Below the pieces are notes generated by a model. The model had not been told where the DNA came from, did not search any database, and was given only the letters and a program-made list of their open reading frames with translations. From assembly GCF_050003625.1 (NCBI RefSeq), contig NC_134398.1, forward strand, positions 109,438,105 through 109,502,104: 64,000 bases of DNA. The letters are read 5' to 3'. Source of the stretch: Haematobia irritans. Lineage: Eukaryota > Arthropoda > Insecta > Diptera > Muscidae. Position 1 is the stretch's first letter. Each line of letters starts with the position of its first letter. Both the position numbers and the translations under genes were made by a program. Below, piece by piece: positions 23,201-33,535 of this stretch.

Positions 23201-23337
23201 CCCCCTTCCTTGACAAATCAGATATTCTTCGAGTTGGCGGAAGACTAGATGCGTCAAATCTCTCATACGAAATGAAACATCAAATAATATTGCCTTATAA
23301 TGACCCCATCGTCAAACTAATCCTCGTGATGCTGCAC
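20297..23337 (+). mobile_element. BEL/Pao element, truncated copy in duplication unit 1
   Basis: This is the 5' part of the BEL element: 515-bp LTR (20297-20811), primer site, gag and the first part of pol. It is cut at 23337 by the tandem-duplication junction, so integrase, Env and 3' LTR are absent. Otherwise it matches 27505-30544. The 5' target base group GTCTA precedes it as in the full copy. Confidence 0.88.
20974..21660 (+). pseudogene. BEL gag, frameshifted copy
   Basis: The protein is identical in type to the gag at 28182-29279 but stops after 228 codons. One extra A in AGCAAAAGGG (about 21650-21656; the other unit has AGCAAAGGG) shifts the frame into TAG. The N-terminal half is lysine-rich and helical. 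The capsid-like part (DUF1759-type) continues out of frame from about 21660 to 21930. Confidence 0.8.
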
Positions 23338-23409
23338 GGTTTGGCGTTACGATATACTCGCTCTAATCGTTGTTGCTCGGTTAAGTCTGTATGCCTCATT
23401 AGTGACTGA
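21871..23409 (+). pseudogene. BEL pol fragment ending at the duplication junction
   Basis: The frame carries the end of RT and an intact-looking RNase H (FVDASERAYGAAIY, LPRLELCAALLGAEL, WSDSEIVLHWI, NNPADLISRG). From 23338 it reads into antisense Gypsy B gag and stops at 23409, so the last 24 codons are a chance fusion. The Met at 21871 is only the first in frame; the true pol sequence starts near 21935, right after the internal deletion described for the full copy. Confidence 0.8.
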
Positions 23410-23827
23410 AGTGCTAAAACGTATTCCTTGAACGACTCCTGGGGCGCTGCATTCGTTTTCGTATTTCATCATCCAAGTTTTCAAAATACCTGGCCGGCAA
23501 GAAGAACTTACAGAAATCTCTCTTAAAATCATTCCACTCTTTCCACTGTCGAATATTATTTCGGAACCAAACTAGCCCCTTATCACGTAGGAATTCCGAC
23601 ATGATACGTGGGAGATGATTCAAGTCGACTTCTGATATCGCAGCCAATTCTTCCAATCGTTCAATAAATTCGAGGGGCTCACGTCCATTTTCAAATTTTA
23701 CTCCCCATTTTCGTACCTGTTCGACGATACTTCCATAGCCACCATTCATTTCTTCTTTTGTAACCACTTCCAGATTATTTGGTTGCACCAGAGGGCTTTG
23801 AACTGAGTATTCCTTTCCACTTATCAT
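23338..23827 (-). pseudogene. Gypsy B gag fragment, duplication unit 2
   Basis: Repeat of 16100-16589. The frame from 23827 to 23414 encodes the same gag N-terminus and capsid core with a few substitutions. It is truncated on its C-terminal side by the junction with BEL pol at 23338. Confidence 0.85.
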
Positions 23828-24110
23828 TTTTTTTTCACTTCACAATATATATCTGTTTTGATTTCTTGTTTTATTTACTGTTTACTTTCCACACTTTGCA
23901 AGGCATATTAATTAAAGGTAAAGTCACGAGCAAACGTGTGTACCCCCCATGATAATTATAATGTCAAACTAAAATGGCAGATGACTTAAGTTGACATTTT
24001 GTGTATGTGTAGTGTTGTTTTCAGCCAACAATTGTTTATTACAAAGAACAAAGTCATTTGAAGTTAAATATATGTCTAAGGCAGACATCAATACAAAACA
24101 ACAACAAAAA

Positions 24111-24591
24111 ATGGGGCGAAATTTTTCCGCTACATAAGCGAACGGTATCCTTGCCTCAGTGAATTGGCCTGGAAACAATGCGTAAGTGTGGAGTGACATG
24201 TAACAAGTTGGAGGAAATAATTATGAGCTTCTTGTGTATTCTATTTAGGTTCCCGATTTTGATAATCTTTATTTGGATATGAATAGCATTATTCACAATT
24301 GCTCCCATTCCGATGATACAAACATCCATCTCAACATAACAGGAGGATATGTGGAAGGACATATTCAACTATATTGACAAGTTGTTTTTTCTAATTAAAC
24401 CACAGAAATTATTCTTTATGGCCATTGACGGCGTGGCCCCTCGTGCAAAAATGAATCAACAGCGCAGTAGACGTTTTCGTTCAGCCAAGGAAGCTGAACT
24501 TTGGAACGATTAGCACAGAGCCTAGGTGAAGTGAGAGAACACGAACGATTCGGTTGCAATTGTATGAGGCATTGCGCTATTTAATAAAAAA
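24111..24591 (+). pseudogene. XRN1: Captured XRN1 fragment, copy 2
   Basis: Matches 16872-17385, with the intron at 24182-24248. A 33-bp deletion after about 24566 removes the codons for the TPGTEFMDRLH motif that copy 1 keeps. Non-functional. Confidence 0.85.
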
Positions 24592-24998
24592 TTTTTGCTG
24601 ATCCTATGTGGCAGAAGTGCAGAGTTACCCATCAAAAAATTTGGAAGTTCTTCCAAAGGCACAACTTTAAAAGAACTTCCAGAAGATGTACTCCCAATGA
24701 TGTTCTTCATTTTAACTACACAGGAAGTTCTTTTCATTCAATTTTTTATAACATGTTTTATTCATATTTTTAATTGGTAATGTTACATTTTTTGTTTCAA
24801 ATTGGTTAAAAACTGTTTAAGAATTCATAAAATGGTACAAATTATTTAAATTTTGTCGAAAAATGTTAAATTCAATCTGAAAAAATTATGAATTATTGTA
24901 AATATTTGAGGTCACACGTTTCAGACAAGCGTTAGAATCCATTAAAAATTATAAAAAATCATAAAAATTATTTATTATTTATCTTTCCGATATTATGA

Positions 24999-25738
24999 AG
25001 TATTGCTCAATTCAATTCTATTTGCTTTCCGTGCAGATGTGTCCAATAAATAGTTATAGGACATAAATACATTGTCTGCATCTTCAATCAATTCTTTGGC
25101 TCCATAATATGGACACATTTTGAGTTTTTACCTACTTTAACCAAGTCTTCAATGTCCATTAAATCCAGATCATCTTTGCACGATTCCACACGATGATGAA
25201 AGGCACAAGTTCTTTTTTGGACTCGAAATCGACAAATCGATCTATGTTTTATTTGAATTGCCCTGTTCTCGCAATACCTCGGGATATATACACAATTGAT
25301 CTCTGGATCCCAAAACCACCGCTCTCGTAAATGAGTAAGATGTCCGCTTTAATTCTTACATAGCTTGCGTTAGTTGTGAATGGGTACCTCAAGTTCCCAT
25401 TACATACATATTATTTTAGGAAGACCCCAGCTACCATCCATGGGCTTTGCACGAGCAATCATTTACAGGTGCTCCGCCTAAATAGGATTGTTTTTAAAAT
25501 AATTGGTGGCGGTTCTGTTTGTTGTATTTGCATCTTCATTTCCTCTTCTCGGGATTGCAGCTATTCCAAAGATGAACATAAGGTTTAACCGGTTCCTATG
25601 AGAAAGTTTTTGTTTTATTGGTGGTTACATTGTTATACATTATTTTATACCCGTTGGGGATTCCAGAAAACCATTTGATCCATCTCGTAGACATATGATG
25701 ACCTTTTCCATATAAGCTCTTTGAACTTCATAGGGATC
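24999..25738 (-). pseudogene. RTEL1: Captured RTEL1 fragment, copy 2
   Basis: Same content, retained intron and Walker A stop codon as 17793-18532. Only a few bases differ, for example in the exonic sequence near 25180 and 25560. Confidence 0.87.
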
Positions 25739-25926
25739 CCATGATTTATTGCTATTGCATCTCTTAGATTCCTTAATGCCTCAATTCGTACACTCGAACC
25801 ATAGTGTTTCAGTTTAGCAATACATTCTTCAACATTTATTTGCCTTATGCCTCCATCATATTGTGATACTTTGAGCTGTTCCCGAATTGTAATTTTGCGC
25901 ACTTTGAATTCGGTTTTTGTGAACAT
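25739..25926 (-). pseudogene. TEX10: Captured TEX10/IPI1-like fragment, copy 2
   Basis: The frame from 25926 is identical in translation to 18720-18533. The open frame continues to 25645 across the RTEL1 joint. Confidence 0.68.
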
Positions 25927-26286
25927 AGTATATATAAATAAGTTTTTTTAAGAAAATTCTTTTATAAAACTAACCCCATACTAATAACACAATGTAAATA
26001 AAAGCAAAGAATGTAAACAAATCTACTAAACGTAAACAAAGCCTTTGACAAGATGAATGTCGATATTAGTCACCTGATTGCATGACTTTACCTGGATTAA
26101 TATGCCTTGCACACTTTGTTAGTTTATGTATTTTTTTTTGTTCACACTGTCTATATTATTTTCTTCACATTAAAATGTTTATGTTTTGACACTTTGTAGT
26201 TATGGATAATTTACACTTTTAGTCTTTTAAGCTGGTGATTCCGTCAGTGAATTTGATCGCTTACTCTTTCTGTGGCGGGCAGTTTA

Positions 26287-26308
26287 AACTGTCCCTGCTC
26301 GGGCGCCA
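26287..26308 (-). other. Gypsy B primer binding site, copy 2
   Basis: On the minus strand TGGCGCCCGAGCAGGGAC, a tRNA-Lys-type primer site, lies one base inside the LTR end at 26310. Confidence 0.82.
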
Positions 26309-26309
26309 T

Positions 26310-27504
26310 TGTAACGACGTGTTTTCACTTTGAAGCTGGGGCAAACTCAGGGTGTCCAGGGTCGTTACAAAATATTTATATTGTAGTGTAAACGGTATTA
26401 TATGTATGAATCAGCTGTTAAGTAGTTTGAGAATAATTGTATTTTTTATCAGCTGTTAGTTATAAGTTTAGATCATATGTTATGTTTAAGGATTGTTGTT
26501 TATTTTTAAGGATAATGTTGAAAAAAGAATTAAAAATTATAAATACCGTTATTTAAGTATAAAAGAGGAACATTGTTGAATAAAGGAATCATTCAAGTTC
26601 AGAAAGCCTAAACTGGCATTTCATTTTGTAAACAAGGATTAACTTGCTGTGGCACCTGGTTGTGCCTGCAAAGAAAAATATAAAAACCTTTTTCTGTCCG
26701 TGGCGTTTTTAAGCGCCGGCAAACCACTTAGGCAGGCATTTATGAACAAAAGGAAAAAACACTATTTTACCAACTAATTCACAACAAAACAATATTAAAA
26801 CGACAAACATTACAATATTTCCACAGAAAGAGAAAACACTGACCTTATTTATGAACACTGACTTTATTTATGTTTTCATTCAACGTTATAATTTTATTAG
26901 TCTCATACACAACATTAACACTATATTAACACACATCTACATAAACACAGATTCGTACGGCCAGAGACGATGGACGAAGATGCGGACGTAGATAAACGGC
27001 TTACGGCGTCGATCCGATGCTAAACTGATGACAGGCACAGCGACAGTAACGATGGCGCAGTTGTAACAACCATGGACGACAGCGACGGAGCGGTTGTAAC
27101 GACAACCACTACCGGCGACGATGGCGCAGTTGTAACAACAACCACGGGCGGCAGCGACGATGATGCGCGGTTGTAACGACAACCACTAGCGGCGGCGATG
27201 ACGCAGTTGTAACAACAACTACGGGCGGCAGCGACGGAACGGTTGTAACGACAACCACTACCGGCGGCGATGACGCAGTTGTAACAACAACCACGGGCGA
27301 CCGCGACGATGATGCGTAGTTGTAACGACAACCACGGGCGGCGGCGATGGAGCGGTTGTAAAGACAACCACTACCGGCGACGGTGCGCAGTTGTAACAAC
27401 AACCACGGGCGACAATGGAGCGGTTGTAACGACAACCACTGATTACCGGGGCACGAGTTTTAGAAAAGGGGAAGTTACAACTTTCCCACTTCACTAGCAG
27501 TCTA
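26310..27504 (-). repeat. Gypsy B 5' LTR, terminal part, duplication unit 2
   Basis: Runs from the LTR end at 26310 to the BEL insertion site (TSD GTCTA, 27500-27504) and continues at 34056-34813. It includes the solo LTR copy (26382-26814) and the hairpin minisatellite (27046-27444). Confidence 0.85.
26382..26814. mobile_element. Solo LTR, copy 2
   Basis: Duplicate of 19176-19606 with ATAT flanks. It is two bases longer (a CTGTTAAG versus CTGAAG difference near 26415). Confidence 0.72.
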
Positions 27505-28019
27505 TGTTCAAGAACACAGTTGCATTACACTGCTATAGGATATAACATAAATATAATTAAAATTAATTACATAGTAAATAGCATTTACGCTGCTATATTA
27601 TAGAGCATATATGTTTAAATATCATTTGCATTGTAAGCAGCAGAAGTCAACAGCCGACCTATTTAAATAAAGAATCAAATTTCACCGACAATAATTGGTC
27701 AGGTTGTCGACTTCTGCTGCACTAGTTCACTAAACTAATATACTAAGTCAGCATAAATATTATTTAAGTCACTGACATAGCATAGGCTACATATCCAACA
27801 TGTTAACTTAGTATTCTGACTAATCATCAGTTATTTGGTATAAATAACTTGAATGAAAATAAACATCATGCTAGATCAAATTGGCATTTTGCATCATTAT
27901 CATCGACATACGGTTCAAGTACCCTATGTCCAACATCTAACAGTTCTTGTTTGTACTTGAACAACTTTAGGAATTTATACAGTTCTTGTTTGTACTTGAA
28001 CTACCCTACGAATTATACA
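27505..28019 (+). repeat. BEL 5' LTR
   Basis: Starts TGTTCAAG and ends TATACA. AATAAAG lies at about 27667, and a pair of direct repeats (ACAGTTCTTGTTTGTACTTGAA) is in the 3' part. Nearly identical to 33536-34050 and 20297-20811. Confidence 0.92.
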
Positions 28020-28181
28020 TTGGTGACCCCGACAAAAGGAAAAATAATCCCGTTGGTGACATCGACAAAAGGAACACTAATCCCGTTACACATTCATTAC
28101 ACATTGGATCGCTACACATTGGATCGCCATACATTGATCGCAGTCTAAATTGAAGTCTTCCAGTACCGACGAAATTTAAAA

Positions 28182-29279
28182 ATGGAAAACTTAAAGGATT
28201 TGATAATCCGTCAAAAGGAAAGGGCCGCAAACATAGAAAAAGCGGTAGCCAACATAAAGAAAACTCCACACGAGCGAAGATCTGTGGAGTATTATACAAA
28301 GAAAAAAGAAGATTTAATTGCTCAATGGAAAGCCTTTGACACAGCGGAAAATATCATACGCAACAACTCGATGTTGGGCGAAGATGACCCGTATATTGTC
28401 GAAGATATCCATAAATCAATAGGAATCGTATACAATACAACTATTGAGGAAGTAGAGCAGCTAATTAAAGGTCTGAGCAGGCAAACGAAGCCATTGCCAG
28501 CAGAACGCGGAGCAGGGTTTACCGCAGACAACCCATCCGCATCATCAGTGCTAGTAAATCAAGGTGCTAGTGCACCCGCAAACAACATTCATGGACTGAT
28601 AAGACGTCAAGCAGCACTTAAATCGTCCTTGAGACGTCTAATTCAATCACCAGTCCAATCTCTATCTGCTATAGACAGATTATGGCAGAAGATCGAGACT
28701 ATTCATTTGGACATTTGGGAAATGTGTGCCAACCCGGCGGCTGAGGGTTATGACAGCGAAGACTATGAAGCCTTAGAAGAGAACGTTGCAATTCAAATAG
28801 CGTCTCTTTCGAAAACACAATCAAGCGAAAACATAACCTCGGAATCAATGCAGCAAGCAAAGGGTAGTTGCAACCTACAGCTACCAAAGATATCCATACC
28901 AAGGTTTAATGGAGATTGCCTATCGTGGCAACCATTTTCGGACATATTCTCGAAAATGATACATGAGCAAGATATTCCGGCAATCCAAAAGATGTGGTAT
29001 CTCAAGGCCAATTTGAGCGGGGAAGCAGAACGATTAATACGTCACCTGGATCTCACTGAAGGAAACTACACAACGGCATGGAACACGTTGAAGGACAGGT
29101 ACAACAACAAGCGAGTCCTAGTGTCCACAATACTGCAAAAATTGCCTTACTCAAGGAAGCCGGCTTCAAGTTACGGAAGTGGTGTGCAAACCATCGCCAA
29201 CTCCTCCAAGACATACCGCAAGATGATCAAGAAGTCAACCTTGATTTTGAAAACGCATCAATCAAGGCATTGGGACTGA
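28182..29279 (+). CDS. BEL Gag (C-terminus replaced by deletion junction)
   Basis: The ATG at 28182 is the first after the leader and is followed by MENLKDLIIRQKERAANIEK. The N-terminal 140 residues are charged and helical. Residues about 235-330 form the capsid-like DUF1759-type region (IPRFNGDCLSWQPFSDIFSK, ANLSGEAERLIRHLDL, WNTLKDRY). Normal BEL Gag would continue to zinc knuckles. Here, after about residue 322, the sequence is late RT read out of frame, because a deletion joins gag to pol at about 29135. Gag would form the intracellular particle; without its knuckles this version probably cannot package RNA normally. Confidence 0.85.
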   Translation: MENLKDLIIRQKERAANIEKAVANIKKTPHERRSVEYYTKKKEDLIAQWKAFDTAENIIRNNSMLGEDDPYIVEDIHKSIGIVYNTTIEEVEQLIKGLSRQTKPLPAERGAGFTADNPSASSVLVNQGASAPANNIHGLIRRQAALKSSLRRLIQSPVQSLSAIDRLWQKIETIHLDIWEMCANPAAEGYDSEDYEALEENVAIQIASLSKTQSSENITSESMQQAKGSCNLQLPKISIPRFNGDCLSWQPFSDIFSKMIHEQDIPAIQKMWYLKANLSGEAERLIRHLDLTEGNYTTAWNTLKDRYNNKRVLVSTILQKLPYSRKPASSYGSGVQTIANSSKTYRKMIKKSTLILKTHQSRHWD

Positions 29280-32200
29280 TATGGAGCCCAGCATCGGATC
29301 AATTCTGCCTTAGGGCAAATCTTCAGCCAGTCTCAGTGATAACAAAGCGATCTGTCATATCAGATGTAGCACGAATCTACGACCCGTTAGGTATAGCAGG
29401 CCCAGTCGTAGTGGCAGCCAAGATATTCATTCAACAACTTTGGGAGGATCAAATATCTTGGGATGATGAACTCCCTGAAGATCGAAAAACAAAATGGCAC
29501 GCCTTTCGTAATGCACTAAATATGTTAGACAATACCCACATCCCACGCCACGTTTTCGACGGCCAAACTGCGAAGCACATTCAAATGCATGTCTTTGTGG
29601 ACGCATCAGAAAGGGCTTATGGAGCCGCAATTTACATTCGATCTAAACTCCCAAATAAAAGGATAATCGTCCGACTATTGTGCGCCAAATCCAGAGTGGC
29701 GCCTCTCCAAAGGGTATCGCTGCCAAGGCTAGAACTTTGCGCAGCACTTCTAGGAGCAGAACTGGCCAACAAAACAAAAAATGAACTAAGATACGAAGAC
29801 AAACAGCTCTTCTTCTGGTCTGATTCCGAAATTGTCTTGCATTGGATAAATTCGGCATCATCATCACTCAAAACCTTTGTGGCTAACCGAATTAGCAAAA
29901 TACAAGAACTCACCATCAACAGTCAATGGAGACACGTCGACTCCAAAAATAATCCCGCAGACTTAATCTCCAGAGGTTTAAAACCAGAACAATTACCGGA
30001 GTGCAACATGTGGTTCTATGGACCCCTTTTTTTACATGGAAATGAAGACAGTTGGCCTAAGGAGTTCGCGAAGGAACTGCATCCAACAAGTGAATTAGAA
30101 TTCAAACGAAAGCCTGTTATTGTCACTACAGCCACGCAAATGGGATTAGAACGAATCATTTACAAAATCAACCACCGCAATTCGTTCGATTATCTTCAAA
30201 GAGTTGTGGCTTATATCCAACGATTTATCAAAAACAGCAGGACATCGTCAGCCGATCGACCAGCAACCAAAGTACTGAGCCCAATAGAGTTAACTTCAGC
30301 GTTGCATCTAATAGTCAAAACCATACAATCAGCTGACTTCAAAGACGACATTAACAAGTTAAAGACAACCAAAGAACTCAGCAGATCCAGCCCAATTATC
30401 AGTCTATCCCCCTTCCTTGACAAATCAGATATTCTTCGAGTTGGCGGAAGACTAGATGCGTCAAATCTCTCATACGAAATGACACATCAAATAATATTGC
30501 CTTATAATGACCCCATCGTCAAACTAATCCTCGTGATGCTGCACAATGAAAACCATCACTGCGGTCCACAAACGTTGCTAAATACAACAAGAGAAAGGGG
30601 ATTCTGGATTATAAAGGGCAAAACAATGGCAAGGAACACAGTTCACAATTGCATTCGTTGTACAAAGGCCAAACCAAAAATGTATCAACAGATAATGGGT
30701 GATTTACCAGAAGACAGAATAACGCCATGTCGACCCTTCTTAAACACTGGAGTAGATTATTGCGGTCCATTTTGGGTACACTACAAGCTTAGGGGAAAGC
30801 GTCCACATAAGGTGTATATCGCAGTCTTTTGCTGTTTTGCCACAAAGGCAATCCACATGGAAGTTGTGACTGATCTAACTACAGACGCCTTTATTGGAGC
30901 CCTAAAAAGATTCATCTCGCGACGCGGGCGATGCCAAACGATATATACAGACAACGGCACAAATTTTGTTGGGGCTAGAAATCAACTGAAGGAACTGGAG
31001 ACCTCAATATTCGGGAAGGAATCACAAGAGACTATTGGAAGGGCATGTTCCAAAGAAATGATCGAATTTAAATTCATCCCTCCCAGAGCCCCCCATTTCG
31101 GAGGCCTTTGGGAAGCAGCGGTGAAATCAGCCAAGCATCTTCTTCTGCGTTCGGTGTCCACCGCCTCCCTTACTTATGAAGAACTGGAAACGGTAGTCAT
31201 AGAAATTGAAGCAATTTTAAACTCAAGACCGCTAACTCCCATATCTTCAAACCCCAACGATCTAACCGCACTGACGCCAGGTCATTTCCTTATAGGGGAA
31301 CCCCTGACCGCACAAATTGACGCCAGAACAAACCAGCCACCAACACCACTATCTAAAAGATGGAAACTCGTGTCAGAAATAAGACACAGTTTTTGGAATA
31401 GGTGGTCCAGTGAGTATTTGTCACAACTGCAACAGAGACACAAATGGAGGACGACATCAGCAAATATCAAACCCGACCAACTTGTCATCATCAAGGAGGA
31501 CAACGTACAGGTCATGCAGTGGCCACTTGGACGCATCATCAAAACCTACAAAGGACAAGATGGAAACGTGCGTGTAGTCGATGTCAAAACTTCATCAGGT
31601 ATAATTAAACGGCCAATCCATCGCTTAGCGCCATTATTCAATGATGATATCAAGGAAAAGGAGGATCACAAAAGAATAAGGCCACCAGATGAACAGGAGC
31701 CAGCCACAACAAAACGATCGAGGCCCAATAACTTTAATTTATTGTGCACAACACTACTGGCTCTTCTGATACTACCGGTTGTATTATGTAATCCCATGCG
31801 ACCACAACCATTTGAAACAAAACCCGGATTATATTTTGAAGGTATTGGTACGGCACGGATAGCCACAGCAGAATGGAAGCTCATGGTCTACTACAATCTT
31901 ATACCCTTTAAATCAGAAATTGACAACTTCGCTGACGGTATAAAGATGTTCTCCGAACTATGCAAAATGTCTCCTCACGAAGCAATGTGCAACAACTTCG
32001 CATCTCATCTCAAGCAAACTAGAGCAGAATTAATCCAGGAAAGAGATATCATCATGCCAAGAAGATTGCGTAGAGGTGCTCTAAATATTATCGGTAATGT
32101 CGCAAGATCTCTGTTTGGAATTCTAGACGCTGACTATGCCACCGAAATGGACAATACGATACAAAGAGCAGAGATGGACAGAAGCCATCTCACATCGCTG

Positions 32201-33490
32201 TTACACAATCAAACCTCAATTGTCGACTCGACCTTAAATATAATAAAGGAAGATGAGTTATCTTTAAAAACTAGAATAAATGAAGTCCAAACCACCATAT
32301 CAATGATACATAACCAAGTGGTAGAAGAAAAAGCTCAGCTAAAGATAGCTCACACAATAGCTCTTCTTGCCAACGAACTAACTCTAGCAGCAACAAGACT
32401 ACGCCAAGTTGAAGCGGAAATCGTTGATGTTCTTACAGACTCCCATCATGGGAGGATTAGCCCATCCTTACTAACGCCGGATCAGCTGCAAAGAGAAATT
32501 AACGTAATCAAGGCTCATCTACCGGTATCACGAGTTCTACCTTTCGATCACATTGACCTCATTCAATTCTACAAAATCATGCGAACAAAGGCAGCAGTCA
32601 CTAAAGACAAGGTTATGTTCGAGATACGACTCCCTCTAGTTGACCAGCAAACGTTTGAGTTGTTGACGATATTTGCGGTGCCTGCAAACGAGAACGGCAC
32701 CCTTGTTGCGATACACCTCCAAACAGAGTACTTGGCGATCAATCTCCATCGAGATGAATACATGCCACTCTCCAGTGATGACATTCGCAACTGTATTCAA
32801 CCAAGCGGTGATACTTTTATCTGCGATAATAATCACGCGATATTCTCGAAGGGATCTATGGCGGCTTCGTGCGAAGTAGATATGTTCAGGCATAAACCAA
32901 CAACCAGATGCAAACTCAACATTTACAAGGAGCCTATCATCTGGCAACAACTACATCATAAGAACCAATGGATTTATGCTACCACATATGAAATTGACGT
33001 CAGTACTGTTTGCGGAACAAAAACTCTACAATACACGCTCCAAGGTTCCGGGATCATCAACCTTGAACCAATTTGCACCCTCAAAACCTCTGAAGTCACT
33101 CTACGAGGCCATTATAATGCATCAAGTTTTATTCAAGCATCTTACTCTCGCTTTCCGAAATTCAACTTAACAACGCATGAGAAAAGGTCCACTGCAATTC
33201 TCAACTCGACTGATCAGCTATTAATAAACCATACCGAGCAGCTAAAAGATCTCCAGAACAAACTTCAGGAAGCTGACATTTCAACTTTTCGCACCACCTA
33301 CCACTCCGACAGACATCACCATATGGCAATAAGTTACACAGCTCTTATCATATCTTCAATGCTGTTGATGTTCTACCTTGGATGGATATTTCTGAAAAGA
33401 GGCGGTGAATCAATCCAACCACCCACGCCCACTCCCCAACCACGTCAAAGCGTCCCGGACACGAATGCTACCCAGTCACCCGAAATTTAA
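29078..33490 (+). CDS. BEL Pol remnant fused in frame to an envelope glycoprotein
   Basis: An uninterrupted 1470-codon frame. The Met at 29078 lies in alternate-frame gag; genuine pol sequence begins near residue 20 with the late-RT motif EAGFKLRKW. RNase H spans about 170-300 (FVDASERA, RLELCAALLG, WSDSEIVLHW, NNPADLISRG). Integrase spans about 480-690 with an HHCC finger (HNENHHCG, CIRC), DYCGPFW, YTDNGTNF and APHFGGLWEAAVKS. A DUF5641-type tail lies near 790-855. From about 885 an Env follows: a hydrophobic leader, a basic furin-like site (RRLRR-G near 995-1000) followed by a glycine-rich fusion-peptide-like segment, a coiled-coil-like region, glycosylation sequons, and a membrane anchor near 1419-1440 with a short cytoplasmic tail. 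Protease and the RT catalytic core are missing. Confidence 0.9.
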   Translation: MEHVEGQVQQQASPSVHNTAKIALLKEAGFKLRKWCANHRQLLQDIPQDDQEVNLDFENASIKALGLIWSPASDQFCLRANLQPVSVITKRSVISDVARIYDPLGIAGPVVVAAKIFIQQLWEDQISWDDELPEDRKTKWHAFRNALNMLDNTHIPRHVFDGQTAKHIQMHVFVDASERAYGAAIYIRSKLPNKRIIVRLLCAKSRVAPLQRVSLPRLELCAALLGAELANKTKNELRYEDKQLFFWSDSEIVLHWINSASSSLKTFVANRISKIQELTINSQWRHVDSKNNPADLISRGLKPEQLPECNMWFYGPLFLHGNEDSWPKEFAKELHPTSELEFKRKPVIVTTATQMGLERIIYKINHRNSFDYLQRVVAYIQRFIKNSRTSSADRPATKVLSPIELTSALHLIVKTIQSADFKDDINKLKTTKELSRSSPIISLSPFLDKSDILRVGGRLDASNLSYEMTHQIILPYNDPIVKLILVMLHNENHHCGPQTLLNTTRERGFWIIKGKTMARNTVHNCIRCTKAKPKMYQQIMGDLPEDRITPCRPFLNTGVDYCGPFWVHYKLRGKRPHKVYIAVFCCFATKAIHMEVVTDLTTDAFIGALKRFISRRGRCQTIYTDNGTNFVGARNQLKELETSIFGKESQETIGRACSKEMIEFKFIPPRAPHFGGLWEAAVKSAKHLLLRSVSTASLTYEELETVVIEIEAILNSRPLTPISSNPNDLTALTPGHFLIGEPLTAQIDARTNQPPTPLSKRWKLVSEIRHSFWNRWSSEYLSQLQQRHKWRTTSANIKPDQLVIIKEDNVQVMQWPLGRIIKTYKGQDGNVRVVDVKTSSGIIKRPIHRLAPLFNDDIKEKEDHKRIRPPDEQEPATTKRSRPNNFNLLCTTLLALLILPVVLCNPMRPQPFETKPGLYFEGIGTARIATAEWKLMVYYNLIPFKSEIDNFADGIKMFSELCKMSPHEAMCNNFASHLKQTRAELIQERDIIMPRRLRRGALNIIGNVARSLFGILDADYATEMDNTIQRAEMDRSHLTSLLHNQTSIVDSTLNIIKEDELSLKTRINEVQTTISMIHNQVVEEKAQLKIAHTIALLANELTLAATRLRQVEAEIVDVLTDSHHGRISPSLLTPDQLQREINVIKAHLPVSRVLPFDHIDLIQFYKIMRTKAAVTKDKVMFEIRLPLVDQQTFELLTIFAVPANENGTLVAIHLQTEYLAINLHRDEYMPLSSDDIRNCIQPSGDTFICDNNHAIFSKGSMAASCEVDMFRHKPTTRCKLNIYKEPIIWQQLHHKNQWIYATTYEIDVSTVCGTKTLQYTLQGSGIINLEPICTLKTSEVTLRGHYNASSFIQASYSRFPKFNLTTHEKRSTAILNSTDQLLINHTEQLKDLQNKLQEADISTFRTTYHSDRHHHMAISYTALIISSMLLMFYLGWIFLKRGGESIQPPTPTPQPRQSVPDTNATQSPEI

Positions 33491-33535
33491 ATGTCTCCGG
33501 CTAGTTGAACCTGCAGCGTTCAACGTGGGGGAGAA

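Larger units (their letters stand above)
23899..26109. mobile_element. Gene-fragment-carrying TIR transposon, copy 2
   Basis: Same ends and same 9-bp flanks (23890-23898 and 26110-26118) as 16660-18903, because it was copied in the tandem duplication and not by transposition. It is 33 bp shorter owing to one deletion in the XRN1 part. The AT-rich middle (24600-24998) and all three gene fragments are retained. Confidence 0.88.
16100..30544. repeat. Tandem segmental duplication of about 7.2 kb (two units)
   Basis: Unit 1 is 16100-23337 and unit 2 is 23338-30544. They match almost base for base, including gag, the gene-carrying TIR element, the 5' LTR with its solo LTR and the first 3 kb of the BEL element. 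The junction at 23337/23338 joins BEL pol (GATGCTGCAC) to Gypsy B gag (GGTTTGGCG) with essentially no microhomology. Differences seen include a 33-bp deletion in unit 2 after 24558, one extra A in unit 1 at about 21655, and scattered single-base changes. The duplication is younger than every insertion it contains. Confidence 0.9.

Noticed and set aside
23338..23409. Novel C-terminus of the BEL pol frame
   Set aside because: The last codons are antisense gypsy gag, read through the duplication junction.
31660..33490. Envelope region as an infectious virus gene
   Set aside because: The element lacks protease and the RT core, so it is a defective retroelement; only domain annotation is justified.
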